Origin: a bacterium
Lineage (GTDB): Bacteria; Patescibacteria; ABY1; JAGPKW01
DNA: 26,125 nucleotides
Assembly (NCBI GenBank): GCA_021780535.1
Contig: JAJXYN010000002.1
Location: forward strand, 1-26,125
Reading direction: 5' to 3'
Positions 13,978-22,290 of the stretch are shown one piece after another. A program made the translations under genes and the position numbers. Within the stretch, counting starts at the first letter, position 1, and every line of letters starts with the position of its first letter. Under the pieces are notes generated by a model. The model worked only from the letters and a program-made list of their open reading frames with translations, had not been told where the DNA came from and did not search any database.

Positions 13978-15030
13978 ATGAACTTTTGGCAAGAACTAAA
14001 ATCACAAAACAGACCAATACTATGTTCCGCTCCACTAGATGGAGTGTCAGATTTAGCGTTCTGTAAAATATGTCTAGATGGTGGCGCCGATATAGCCTAT
14101 ACAGAAATGACAAGCACAAATGATTTATACCACAAATCAAAACAATTAATTACCTATTTAAAGCAATTTAAAGGCACTCATAGAGTCGGAATACAATTAT
14201 ATGGAAAAGATCCAGAACAATTCACAAAAGCGGCTCAAATCGCAGAATCTTTAGGTTTTGATGAAATAAATATAAATTTTGGTTGTCCAGCTAAGGGGGT
14301 GATTTCTAGTGGTGGTGGAGTTATGCTTATGAGAGATTTAGATAATATTTATAAAATAATAGAAAATACAATAAAAGGTACTTGCCTACCAGTATCAATA
14401 AAAATACGTGCAGGAATAAATATAGAATCAATAAAAAAACACGGTTTAGAAATAAATTACAATGCAATAGAATCTTGTAATGATATTATTCATAATACTA
14501 ATAATCAAATAACTAAAATAACTGCACTAGATTTATTAAATAAAATAAAAAATCTTCCAATATCCTGCATAATAATACACGGAAGAACATATGAGCAACT
14601 GTTTAGTGGAGAGATAAATTATAATTTAATAAAAGAATGTAGAAGTTTTGTAGAAAATAATTTCATAGAATCAAAGAAAAAAAACGGATTTTCCCCAATT
14701 ATAATAGCAAATGGTGGAATTATAGATGATATTACGGCAAAAAAAGCATTAGAATTAACACAAGCGAATGGATTAATGATAGGGATGGGTTCTTATGGTA
14801 AGCCATTTATTTTTAATGAATTAAAAGGCATTAAAAATAATAATTTAAATAAATATATATTAAATCATGCAAAATACTTATTTGAATCAAAGCCACAAAA
14901 AGCACACCTAGATTTCAGAAAACATTTATTATGGTACTTAAAAGATAATGAAAATTTTGTATTTCTACGTAATAAAATAATAAAAATAGAGAGTTTAAAA
15001 GATATAGAAGAAATAATAAATAATGTTTAA
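13978..15030 (+). CDS. tRNA-dihydrouridine synthase (Dus)
   Basis: FMN- and NADPH-dependent enzyme that reduces specific uridines in tRNA. The TIM-barrel motifs appear in order: SAPLDGVSDLAF (about residues 17-28), a TEMTST segment, VGIQLYGKDPEQF, then ININFGCPAKGV with the catalytic Cys103, IKIRAG, IHGRTYEQLFSGEINY and IIANGGI near 246. The second motif normally reads GCPAKKV; here Lys is replaced (PAKGVISSGGG). An insertion of about 20-25 residues (NAIESCNDIIHNTNN) lies between IKIRAG and the HGRT strand. The C-terminal helical domain (HLDFRKHLLWYLKD) is present. It is followed at 15071 by a terminator shared with the convergent small gene. Confidence 0.92.
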   Translation: MNFWQELKSQNRPILCSAPLDGVSDLAFCKICLDGGADIAYTEMTSTNDLYHKSKQLITYLKQFKGTHRVGIQLYGKDPEQFTKAAQIAESLGFDEININFGCPAKGVISSGGGVMLMRDLDNIYKIIENTIKGTCLPVSIKIRAGINIESIKKHGLEINYNAIESCNDIIHNTNNQITKITALDLLNKIKNLPISCIIIHGRTYEQLFSGEINYNLIKECRSFVENNFIESKKKNGFSPIIIANGGIIDDITAKKALELTQANGLMIGMGSYGKPFIFNELKGIKNNNLNKYILNHAKYLFESKPQKAHLDFRKHLLWYLKDNENFVFLRNKIIKIESLKDIEEIINNV

Positions 15031-15064
15031 AATACAAAGAAGTTAATAAGTAGTTTTTTAAATA

Positions 15065-15111
15065 AAAAACGCTCAAGGCCACGTCCCATGTTTGGGACAG
15101 AAGCCTTGAGC
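15065..15111. terminator. Two-storey terminator between dus and the small convergent gene
   Basis: Perfect outer stem GCTCAAGGC (15071-15079) with GCCTTGAGC (15103-15111). Inside it is the perfect inner stem GTCCCA (15083-15088) with TGGGAC (15093-15098) and a 4-nt loop. A run of A at 15065-15069 is the minus-strand U tract, so it mainly serves the minus-strand gene. Confidence 0.85.
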
Positions 15112-15140
15112 TCTCTCTTTCACCTCTCTGGAGCCACTAT

Positions 15141-15371
15141 CTAGCCAAAAATTGGATGATCTCTTGAATGGGCAAGATAGTGCCGTCTGCGGCTTGAAAC
15201 AATGTTATAAATCTCGGGACCGTCCCTAGCGAAGTAGGTGTGGCCCAGGGATCCATTGTCCCGAGCGATGGATCTGGCTGTTCCATTTGTGGTGTTATTC
15301 AAAAATCGGGCGAACACCACAAAGAAAGAGTCAAACAACTCCATCGTTGGGCACAAGGTTGGACAAACCAC
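15141..15371 (-). CDS. Unknown 76-residue protein in a stand-alone GC-rich unit
   Basis: Not recognised. The start was set at GTG (15371-15369), 7 nt after a perfect AGGAGG. The upstream in-frame ATG at 15408-15410 abuts the -10 hexamer and cannot be transcribed. The product begins VCPTLCPTMELFDSFFVVF, with a hydrophobic FFVVFARF segment, and ends in a basic/aromatic part (SSRRRHYLAHSRDHPIFG). About 52% G+C in a sampled line (31 of 60 at 15181-15240). It has its own promoter, strong SD and two-storey terminator, like the other unknown units. Codon content looks odd, so an RNA function instead of a protein is possible. Confidence 0.5.
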   Translation of the reverse strand: MVCPTLCPTMELFDSFFVVFARFLNNTTNGTARSIARDNGSLGHTYFARDGPEIYNIVSSRRRHYLAHSRDHPIFG

Positions 15372-15410
15372 TCGTGCACCTCCTTTTAGATGAAGTGAAT
15401 CACAAAACAC

Positions 15411-15439
15411 ATACTACGCCTAAGATTTAAAAGTGTCAA
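15411..15439 (-). promoter_or_regulatory. sigma70 promoter of the 15141-15371 gene
   Basis: Minus strand perfect TTGACA (15434-15439), 17 nt, TAGTAT (15411-15416). Confidence 0.75.
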
Positions 15440-15482
15440 TAGTTTTAGTTTGATATAGTTTTTTTAAATTAATAATTTGGAT

Positions 15483-15660
15483 AAAAAAATAAACCCTAAC
15501 CCAGATAGAGAAAAGACAAACCGGGGTGTAGGGTCGAAGAACTCCTTTTTTAAAGAAGAACTTCTGACGGGAGAGTTGTGGCTGCCAAAGGGAAAGAACC
15601 ACGATAAACTGGGAGGGGAACCGTAGTTCTTCTGGCATAGAAAATAACAAACCCGCTAGT
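15483..15660 (-). ncRNA. Candidate structured small RNA (~175 nt)
   Basis: A promoter at 15665-15693 predicts a start near 15660, and a GC-rich terminator stem (ACCCTA with TAGGGT, then CCC with GGG, 15493-15534) plus a T-rich tail ends it near 15483. No SD-linked ORF lies inside; the apparent ORF start at 15674 is upstream of the predicted start site. The body folds on itself: AGAAGAACT (near 15632) pairs perfectly with AGTTCTTCT (near 15558), then ACGG/CCGT, a pyrimidine-rich bulge, and GTGG/CCAC at the tip. This long interrupted hairpin with a central bulge recalls 6S RNA in outline only; the sequence was not recognised. Confidence 0.55.
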
Positions 15661-15664
15661 ACTA

Positions 15665-15693
15665 TTAATAACATAAAATATTTTTTGTGTCAA
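15665..15693 (-). promoter_or_regulatory. sigma70 promoter of the candidate small RNA
   Basis: Minus strand perfect TTGACA (15688-15693), 17 nt, TATTAA (15665-15670). Confidence 0.7.
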
Positions 15694-15697
15694 ATAT

Positions 15698-15730
15698 AAA
15701 AACAGAGAAATTATAAATTTCCCTGTTTTT
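15698..15730. terminator. Terminator after secF
   Basis: AAAAACAG (15698-15705) with CTGTTTTT (15723-15730) and inner GAAATT with AATTTC. It ends the secDF transcript 5 nt before the small-RNA promoter. Confidence 0.8.
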
Positions 15731-15736
15731 ATATTT

Positions 15737-16666
15737 TTATTTCTTTTTATTCTCAAAATTATTTAAACTTACAAGTAATGGAGGAGCTACGAATATTGAA
15801 CTATATGTTCCAAGTGCTACTCCAACTATCAATGCCAAAGCAAACATTTTTATTGATTCCCCACCGAATAAGAAAACAGCAAACAATGAAAGTAATGTTG
15901 CAAAAGATGTATTTATTGATCTAATTATTGTTTCATTTAAACTTCTATTTACCGTTACTTCAAAGTCGTCATTAGATTTTCTTAAATTTTCTCTTATTCT
16001 ATCATATATAACAATTGTATCCATTACCGAATAACCAAGTATTGTAAGTAGAGCCGTTATAAATAACATATCAATCTCAATGTTTAGTAATTTCCCAAGT
16101 ATTGCAAACAAGCCAATTGTTATAGTTAAATCGTGCAATAATGCTATTATGGCAATAACACCGTATTTCCAAGATTTTACAGGGTGTGAAGCTTTTCTAA
16201 ATACAAATGCCACAAAAAGTATTATAACTATTACGGAAATAATAATAGCAGTAATGGTTTTATTCTTTAATTCATTACCAAGTATTGGACCAATAGCTTC
16301 AAAGCTCATCTCTGTAAGGTTTTTATCAACTTTTTCTTTTAATAAAGAATTTAATTTTTCTCTTTCAGTTTGATCTATTAATTTAAATCTCAATATAAAA
16401 TCTTTATCTCCAGCTTTTTGGACTGTTATATTTTCGGTTTTAGAATCAGCTATATTTTCATTTAAATAGTCAGCAAATGAATTGCCATTACTTATATCTA
16501 TGTTGTTTTGTACTGTATTTGATAATTTTATCTCCATTAATGTTCCACCAGTAAAATCTATTGCAAGATTTAATTTGAATAATATTATAGAAATAACTCC
16601 AACGACAAACAAAGTCCCAGAGATTAAATACCAAATTTTTCTTTTTTTAATAATTTTAAGATCCAT
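15737..16666 (-). CDS. secF: Protein translocase subunit SecF
   Basis: Works with SecD in the SecYEG translocon, using the proton-motive force to pull exported proteins through. The 309 residues show six membrane helices: one near 12-32, then a periplasmic P4-type segment with AIDFTGGTLMEI (about 34-45) and SFEAIGPILGNEL, and five helices from about 133 onward. SecF motifs are clear: ISVIVIILFVAFVFR, LHDLTITIGLFAI, LTILGYSVMDTIVIYDRIREN, and NRSLNETIIRSINTSFATLLS. It follows secD with a 37-nt gap on the same strand, the usual order. A terminator lies right after it. Confidence 0.95.
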   Translation of the reverse strand: MDLKIIKKRKIWYLISGTLFVVGVISIILFKLNLAIDFTGGTLMEIKLSNTVQNNIDISNGNSFADYLNENIADSKTENITVQKAGDKDFILRFKLIDQTEREKLNSLLKEKVDKNLTEMSFEAIGPILGNELKNKTITAIIISVIVIILFVAFVFRKASHPVKSWKYGVIAIIALLHDLTITIGLFAILGKLLNIEIDMLFITALLTILGYSVMDTIVIYDRIRENLRKSNDDFEVTVNRSLNETIIRSINTSFATLLSLFAVFLFGGESIKMFALALIVGVALGTYSSIFVAPPLLVSLNNFENKKK

Positions 16667-16703
16667 GTTGTTTTTGTGTTTAATTTAAAAGTTTTTATGA
16701 TTA

Positions 16704-18716
16704 TTATTTTACATCTTTTCCATACCCAATACATTTCCAGATAGTTTTAAAATTAGCAATTTTAGTTTTTGATAAAACAATAATTAAAACTCTAGTAACG
16801 GTTACTGCAGTAAATAATGATGTAGCAACACCAAATGCAAGTGTTAAACCAAATCCTTTTACTGAACTACTGCCGAATTGATAAAGTATAAAACAAGTTA
16901 TCAAAGTTGCCACATGACTATCTCTAATAGAAAGCCATGCTCTTTTAAATCCATTTTGAATAGCCGGAAGTAAATCCTTACCTTCTCTTAACTCTTCTTT
17001 TAATCTTTCAAATATTAACACGTTAGCATCAACAGCCATACCAATAGATAATATAAACCCAGCAATTCCAGATAATGTTAATGTTACAGGTATTAATTTA
17101 AACAAAGAAATATTAATTAATGCATAAATAGAAAGAGCAATAACTGATATAACCCCAGGTAATCTATAAAATATCATCATAAAAATAGAAACAAGTGAAA
17201 AACCAATAGCAAATGCTACAAGGCTTTTTTCGAGTGATATTTTTCCAAGAGTTGGTTCAATATTCTTTTGATTTAAAAGAGATATAGGTACTGGTAATGC
17301 TCCAGAATTTAATCTCATTGATAAATCTTTTGCATCTTGCAATGTGAATCCACCAGAAATAACAGCCTCTCCGCCAGTTATTACAGAATTAACCGTAGGT
17401 GATGATATTATGCTTCCGTCAAGAAAAATAGCAACACGTTTTCCAATATTTTTTTCTGTTATATCAGCAAATAGTTTTTTACCAGTATCATCAAAAGATA
17501 AAGAAACTTCAGCTTCTGATGTTGTATTATTAAAAATTACTTTTGAACTCTTCAAATATTTACCTGATAATTCAGTGTTTATCCAAGCATTATTTTGTAA
17601 ATAATCAATATCACTTTTCTTTTTTATTAATATCCTTTTTACATCAATTTTATTCAATGGTCTTTCAGCTTTTTTATATATCAAATGATACCCGAAATTA
17701 GTTTTTACAATATCAGATACTGAGTTATCTTTCATAGCAAATGTTGCATCTTCAAACTCTTTGACCATTTGTCCTTTAGAAAACCATCCCAAGTCTCCGC
17801 CACTAGTATTAGCGCCAGGTTCTGTGGAATTAGCTTTTGCAAGTTTTATAAATTCTGTTTCTAAATTATTTGCAGAAACTTTAGAAAGCTCTGTTTTTAA
17901 TTCTTCTATTTTAGCTTTAGCCTCAGCCTCAGTTGTTGTTTTGTCACAACTTGTAGCTCCTTTATAACAAATTAAAATATGTCTTGCATTAACTTCTGTC
18001 CCGTCAGTTTTTTCAGACACTCTTTTAATTAAATTATAACCCTCAGGATTTTCAATTGTATTCCAAGAAAACCAAGAATCTTTTAACGTGTTAGCTTCTT
18101 TGTATAATTCTGAATACGGACCATTTTCTGTAATAAATCCTAAATCACCACCAACAGAACTGGTTGTTGTGTCTTCAGAGTATTTTTTAGCAATATCTTC
18201 AAAATTAGCACCATTTTTGATTTGATTTTTTAAATCTTCTATTTTTGCTTTAGCAGCAGTATTATATGCTTCTATTTCTTTTTTTTGAGAATCTGTTAAA
18301 ACCGTAGGATTATCGTTTTGTGTTTTAAATTCAAGAAGAGGTGTTTCCCCTATCATTTTTATAGCTTTAGCGGTATCTGTAACGCCAGGTAGTTCAACTA
18401 TAACTCTATAATTATCACCAACCCTACTTGTTTGAATAAGTGGTTCTGAAACACCGAAAACATTTATTCTTTTTTCTATAACATCTTTGACACCATCAAC
18501 AGCAGATTGTTTGTCTGTTACGGCAACCTTGCTTGTATCTGCTTGATAAATTAAATAAGTTCCACCTTGAAGATCTAATCCTAAATGTAGTTTTGTTTGT
18601 CTACCAAACCAGTCTGGACCATTTGGAATTGTTGTAAGAACAGTAAAGATCGTCAAAATACCCACCCCTATTAAAGAGAATGCCAATTTTTGATTATCTG
18701 TAAGCTTTGATTTCAT
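16704..18716 (-). CDS. secD: Protein translocase subunit SecD with inserted parvulin (PpiC) domains
   Basis: SecD motifs flank a large insert. The N-terminal helix and HLGLDLQGGTYLIYQ (about 42-56) open the periplasmic P1 domain, with VIEKRINVFGVSEPLIQ. From about residue 130 to 365 lie two parvulin-like units. The first is incomplete (FEDIAKKYSED, GGDLGF near 188, GYNLIKRVSE near 224). The second is complete (ARHILI at 244-249, GGDLGWFSKGQMV near 306, FGYHLIYKKAERP near 343). P1 resumes with VSLSFDDTGKKLFADIT, then FLDGSIISSPTVNSVI, and five helices from about 500 with IAGFILSIGMAVDANVLIFERLKEEL. Parvulin domains fold exported proteins, so this fusion probably couples translocation and folding. 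Confidence 0.92.
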   Translation of the reverse strand: MKSKLTDNQKLAFSLIGVGILTIFTVLTTIPNGPDWFGRQTKLHLGLDLQGGTYLIYQADTSKVAVTDKQSAVDGVKDVIEKRINVFGVSEPLIQTSRVGDNYRVIVELPGVTDTAKAIKMIGETPLLEFKTQNDNPTVLTDSQKKEIEAYNTAAKAKIEDLKNQIKNGANFEDIAKKYSEDTTTSSVGGDLGFITENGPYSELYKEANTLKDSWFSWNTIENPEGYNLIKRVSEKTDGTEVNARHILICYKGATSCDKTTTEAEAKAKIEELKTELSKVSANNLETEFIKLAKANSTEPGANTSGGDLGWFSKGQMVKEFEDATFAMKDNSVSDIVKTNFGYHLIYKKAERPLNKIDVKRILIKKKSDIDYLQNNAWINTELSGKYLKSSKVIFNNTTSEAEVSLSFDDTGKKLFADITEKNIGKRVAIFLDGSIISSPTVNSVITGGEAVISGGFTLQDAKDLSMRLNSGALPVPISLLNQKNIEPTLGKISLEKSLVAFAIGFSLVSIFMMIFYRLPGVISVIALSIYALINISLFKLIPVTLTLSGIAGFILSIGMAVDANVLIFERLKEELREGKDLLPAIQNGFKRAWLSIRDSHVATLITCFILYQFGSSSVKGFGLTLAFGVATSLFTAVTVTRVLIIVLSKTKIANFKTIWKCIGYGKDVK

Positions 18717-18745
18717 ATAATCTCTATATTAATTAAGTAATAATA

Positions 18746-18756
18746 AGTATAACACA
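18746..18756 (-). promoter_or_regulatory. Extended -10 element upstream of secD
   Basis: Minus strand TG, one base, TATACT (18746-18751), about 30 nt before the secD start. No convincing -35. Confidence 0.4.
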
Positions 18757-18885
18757 AAAAATATTACATCTTTATTAGCTCCATTTCAATTGTTAATAAT
18801 TACTTGACTTTTTAATAAAAAAGATGTGGAAATAATATAAAATATTATATTAAGAATTAATGTGTTCTGTATATAAAAAGGTAAT

Positions 18886-20007
18886 TTATTTTAATTTTTT
18901 AAATACCTCTAAAGTTTGGATAGCAGTATTTGCCCATGTAAAATTTTTAGCATTTTCAATGCTTAGATTTCTATAATATTCATATAAATCATTGTCAAAA
19001 TATAAATTTTTTATAGCTTCTTTTATATCATTTATATTATAAGGGTTTATACATATAGCACTTTCTTTGATTATTTCAGTTAGTGACGAATTATTAGATG
19101 TTATAACGGGTATTCCAAATGATTGCGCTTCAATAACAGGCATTCCAAATCCTTCATAAAAAGAAGGAAATAGAAAAATTTTAGCATTTTTATAAAGATC
19201 TATCTTTTCCTCTTCTGTAACATAATTTAAGATCTTTATTTTTTCTTTAAATTTAGAATTCTCTAATATTTTATAAATATATTTATTATTCCATCCATTT
19301 TTTCCGGCAATTATAAGTTCTAAATCTTTAATATCATTTTCTAAACATAAATCTTCAAAAGCTTGTATAATTCCCTCAATATTCTTTCTCGGCTCAATGG
19401 TTCCTATATATAAAAGATAATTATTGCTTCTCTCATTCTTTCTCATTTCTTTGTATTTACCCTCATTCTTTCTGTCCACCCCCAGATATGTCACACTTAT
19501 TTTTTCTGGATCTATATTATAAAAATTAATAATATCGTTTTTTGTGTTCTCTGAAACAGTTATTATGTGGTCAAATTTGTTTAATAATTTTCTAGGATTT
19601 ATAAATTTATGCCAAAGTAAGCTTTTTTTAGAATAGAAATCAGGAAAAAATTCAAAAGAAAGATCATGAATTGTTATAATTTTTTTTGATTTATTATTTT
19701 TAGAAAATGAGAAAAAATTCAAATTAGGAGCAAAAAATATATCAAATTCACCAATTAAGTTTTCTAATTTAGGTCTTTTAAATACGAAATTAAGAAAATT
19801 AAAGATTTTATTAGGTATGTGAAAATCATAATATTTTACATTAGGATAATATTTTTTAATAAATCTAAAGTTTGATGAATTATAAAATAGCTTATATTCA
19901 TTAGTTTTGTCAATTTCAAAAAGATTTGAAATTAAATTCAAAGTATAAATACCAATACCAGAGTATTGTTTATCTATTAAAGTTCTTATATCTATACATA
20001 TTTTCAT
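18886..20007 (-). CDS. GT4-type glycosyltransferase (GT-B fold)
   Basis: Transfers a sugar from a nucleotide donor in surface glycan synthesis; donor and acceptor are unknown. N-terminal domain opens MKICIDIRTL and GIGIYTLNLISNL. The GT4 C-terminal domain has LLYIGTIEPRKNIEGIIQAF (about 209-228) and the EX7E motif in FYEGFGMPVIEAQSFGIPVI (about 284-303). Length 373 is typical. The inter-domain linker just before the donor domain (KNEGKYKEMRKNERS) is coded by a GAATGAGA-type repeat. ATG start without SD, 84 nt after the next upstream glycosyltransferase. Confidence 0.92.
   Translation of the reverse strand: MKICIDIRTLIDKQYSGIGIYTLNLISNLFEIDKTNEYKLFYNSSNFRFIKKYYPNVKYYDFHIPNKIFNFLNFVFKRPKLENLIGEFDIFFAPNLNFFSFSKNNKSKKIITIHDLSFEFFPDFYSKKSLLWHKFINPRKLLNKFDHIITVSENTKNDIINFYNIDPEKISVTYLGVDRKNEGKYKEMRKNERSNNYLLYIGTIEPRKNIEGIIQAFEDLCLENDIKDLELIIAGKNGWNNKYIYKILENSKFKEKIKILNYVTEEEKIDLYKNAKIFLFPSFYEGFGMPVIEAQSFGIPVITSNNSSLTEIIKESAICINPYNINDIKEAIKNLYFDNDLYEYYRNLSIENAKNFTWANTAIQTLEVFKKLK
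19429..19476 (-). repeat. TCTCATTC-type degenerate repeat inside a glycosyltransferase gene
   Basis: TCTCATTCTTTCTCATTTC and a further CCTCATTCTTTC lie here on the + strand and code the lysine-rich linker of the minus-strand gene. Related to the repeats at 1107-1153 and 23770-23806. Confidence 0.5.
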
Positions 20008-20024
20008 AAAAGATAAATTACACT

Positions 20025-20071
20025 AAAAAAATAAAACAGTAAACAATAAATTATCCACCATTTTATTTTTT
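20025..20071 (-). terminator. Possible AT-only terminator after the upstream glycosyltransferase
   Basis: An 11-bp stem of AAAAAATAAAA type pairs with TTTTATTTTTT at 20061-20071 over a loop of about 24 nt. It contains no G-C pairs, so stability is low. Confidence 0.3.
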
Positions 20072-20091
20072 ATTCGATTTTATGTTTTTTC

Positions 20092-21210
20092 CTATTTTTC
20101 TTTTTTATTTACTATTTCCAATATTTTTTTCTTAAACTCTTCTTTACTAAAACTTTCTGCATGTTTTTGTATTTTTTCAGAATCAAATTTTGTGTAATCA
20201 AATTTTAAAATAGCATTTTTAAGATCATTAATGGTTTGTTTTTCAAAAAAGATACCAGTCTCATTTTCTATAACAGTTTCAATAGCTCCACCTTTTTTAA
20301 AAGCAATAACAGGTCTTCCAGTCATCATTGCCTCAACCGGAGTTATCCCAAAATCTTCTTCTTGCGGGTTTATAAATGCTAAGCATTTTGAAACAAAATA
20401 ATTTCTATCATCATCATTCTTAAATCCAAGAAACTCAATATTATCCCCCATTGTCATCTTTTTTAATTCATATTCATACTCACCAGTACCTATTATTTTT
20501 AACTTATATTTATCACCAAATTCTTTATTTAATTCATTAAATGTTTGTATTGCAAGGTCAACTTTTTTATAAGGTCGTAATCTTGAAACTATTAAAAAAT
20601 AATCACCCAATTCATCTGTTTTTAATGGTTCTTTTGTGTATATATCAACAGGAGGATATATTATTTCACTATCTCTTCTATAAAATTTACTAATCCTGTT
20701 TTGAACAAATTTTGAGTTCGCAACAAATTGATCAACTCTCTGAGCAGCTAAATAATCCCACTCTCTTATTTTTGAAAGGCTAGATCTAATAAATATTTTA
20801 AACATTTTTGGTATTTTTAAATCAGAAACATAAGAATGAGTATCATCCCATAAATATCTCGTTGGAGTATGACAGTAACATATATGTTTTGTGTTTGTTT
20901 TTGTAATAACACCCTTACAAAATGCAGAAGAAGAAGATATGACAATATCAAATTCAGATAAGTCAAATGTTTCCACGGCTTGTTGCATTATAGGTAAAAA
21001 AAATTTAAAAAGTTTCTTCCCAATACCAAAAGGAGCTCTTTGTATAAAAGATGTTCTTATATCTTTACCTTTAAAGAGATTACCAATTTTTTCTTCATCA
21101 TAAATTAATGTATAAATAGGAGCTTCTGGAAATATTTCAGATAGAGCAAGTAACACCCTTTCAGCGCCACCATATTGATTCAAATGATCATGAATTAAAG
21201 CAATTTTCAT
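20092..21210 (-). CDS. GT4-type glycosyltransferase (mannosyltransferase-like)
   Basis: GT-B glycosyltransferase of 372 residues. The start was set at ATG 21210, because the frame extends only to a TTG at 21234 and MKIALIHDHLNQYGGAERVL is the typical family beginning. It has a CHTPTRYLWD segment, the donor-site block YFLIVSRLRPYKKVDLAIQTF and the EX7E motif in EEDFGITPVEAMMTGRPVIA. The WDYLAAQRVDQFVANSKFVQNRI stretch is typical of the WbaZ/mannosyltransferase-like group, but the sugar is not determinable. Probably in one operon with the next glycosyltransferase, 84 nt downstream. Confidence 0.92.
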   Translation of the reverse strand: MKIALIHDHLNQYGGAERVLLALSEIFPEAPIYTLIYDEEKIGNLFKGKDIRTSFIQRAPFGIGKKLFKFFLPIMQQAVETFDLSEFDIVISSSSAFCKGVITKTNTKHICYCHTPTRYLWDDTHSYVSDLKIPKMFKIFIRSSLSKIREWDYLAAQRVDQFVANSKFVQNRISKFYRRDSEIIYPPVDIYTKEPLKTDELGDYFLIVSRLRPYKKVDLAIQTFNELNKEFGDKYKLKIIGTGEYEYELKKMTMGDNIEFLGFKNDDDRNYFVSKCLAFINPQEEDFGITPVEAMMTGRPVIAFKKGGAIETVIENETGIFFEKQTINDLKNAILKFDYTKFDSEKIQKHAESFSKEEFKKKILEIVNKKEK

Positions 21211-21272
21211 ATTTTTTATTAAGTTATTCAACAATTATATAAATAATAACACTTTTATATTTTGTTAGCCAG

Positions 21273-21369
21273 TTTAAATAAATAGTAATATTTTCTGAGT
21301 GTTATGAAGCTCTTTTGATATCTTAATTGATGCGAAATACCATGAAGAAAGTATTACTATTTATTTAAA
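21273..21369. repeat. 24-bp near-perfect inverted repeat with 49-nt loop
   Basis: Arms 21273-21296 and 21346-21369 are complementary at 23 of 24 positions; both contain AAATAAATAGTAATA or its complement. The loop (21297-21345) has some GC and a GAG/CTC mini-stem. It lies between the glycosyltransferase start and the terminator of the GC-rich gene. It could be a cruciform-forming site, a small RNA or a MITE-like remnant. Confidence 0.55.
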
Positions 21370-21392
21370 AGGAAATAGGCATTTATTAATAA

Positions 21393-21436
21393 TAAAAAAG
21401 CTCCGAGTTTTGTTTTTCAACAATACACTCAGAGCT
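21393..21436 (-). terminator. Two-storey terminator of the 21449-22219 gene
   Basis: Outer stem AGCTCCGAGT (21399-21408) with ACTCAGAGCT (21427-21436), one G-T pair; inner stem TTGTT with AACAA and a GAAA tetraloop on the minus strand; six T follow. A perfect 11-bp inverted repeat (21437-21447 with 21459-21469) around the stop codon lies immediately before it. Confidence 0.85.
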
Positions 21437-21448
21437 GAGATTGGATTA

Positions 21449-22219
21449 CTAGATCTTAAATCCAATCTCGAAAAGAACTTTTTTGGGCGCCTTGAGGTCG
21501 GTCGACTCGAGCTTCTCGAAGCCGGCCTCGAAGTCCTCCCTGAGGGCCTTGTCCGTTCTGGCCTGAGGGCTCAGGTTGGCGAATGGTCGGTAGGTCTCGC
21601 CGTCTCTGTCATGGTCGCGCTTTTCTCCAAGGTCTTTTTTGGACTTCGGGGAGATCGAGACGCGAGGCACCGGCGTCGTCACCATGGGAGCGACGATGGT
21701 CTCGTCGTCGAAGTCCACGGTGAATGGCTTGACCGAAGCGGATTGTCTCGCCTTCAGTTCAACCTCTTCCTTGGCCATGCGCTCCTTCTCGAGCCTGATC
21801 CTTTCATTGGCCCGCCGAAGATTGCTCTCGGCGATGTTGATCTTGGATATCTCTTCGAAAGTCTCGTTGTCGAAGTCGGTATCGGATTCGAACTTGACGT
21901 CCTTTCCGTTGTAGGAAAGGATCCAGACTCCCTGTCCGGGGATGTTCACTTCGAAGATCTTGCCCTCGCTGATGCCGAGGACGAGTGCCTTCTGAGTGCG
22001 GCTCTTGTTGGCCTTATCCTCGAAGGTGAATATCTCCCAGGAGCCGGACCCTTTCTCGAATTTGACGTTGGTAGCGATCGGGATGATCATGGCAGCGATC
22101 TCCACACCGTCATTGACGTCGTCGCGCTTGAAGCCCTTAACCTTGTCGGTTAGGAACTTTTCGATCGGATTGACGGCCGCGAAGGCCTTGCCCTGGAGAG
22201 TGACGGTTCTGCTGCTCAT
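21449..22219 (-). CDS. Unknown 256-residue protein in a GC-rich stand-alone unit
   Basis: Not recognised. The start is ATG 22219, preceded by AAGGAG with 5-nt spacing; the longer frame to 22267 uses a TTG inside the leader without SD. Order: a mixed alpha/beta N-terminal half (residues 1-125, with TATNVKFEKG-like strands, FEVNIPGQGVWILSYNG), a charged coiled-coil segment at about 129-158 (ANERIRLEKERMAKEEVELKA), a Pro/Ser/Thr linker and a basic tail. No signal peptide or membrane helix. About 52% G+C in a sampled line (31 of 60 at 21901-21960). The leader contains three possible stems, two mutually exclusive (AGAAG/CTTCT versus GACTGT/ACAGTC next to the SD), suggesting attenuation (inference). 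Confidence 0.75.
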   Translation of the reverse strand: MSSRTVTLQGKAFAAVNPIEKFLTDKVKGFKRDDVNDGVEIAAMIIPIATNVKFEKGSGSWEIFTFEDKANKSRTQKALVLGISEGKIFEVNIPGQGVWILSYNGKDVKFESDTDFDNETFEEISKINIAESNLRRANERIRLEKERMAKEEVELKARQSASVKPFTVDFDDETIVAPMVTTPVPRVSISPKSKKDLGEKRDHDRDGETYRPFANLSPQARTDKALREDFEAGFEKLESTDLKAPKKVLFEIGFKI

Positions 22220-22290
22220 AATTTCTCCTTGACTGTTTTTTAGAAGACAGTCTCTTCTAATTTGCAAGCTTATTCAGCTTGTGTGCAGAC

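Noticed and set aside
15420..15756. Minus-strand ORFs of 84 and 68 codons
   Set aside because: Both start upstream of the predicted transcription start and have no SD; the first runs through the strong terminator. A structured RNA explains the segment better.
21410..22153. 247-codon plus-strand ORF
   Set aside because: Opposite the minus-strand gene with complete expression signals; its start lies inside that gene's terminator. Openness follows from high G+C.
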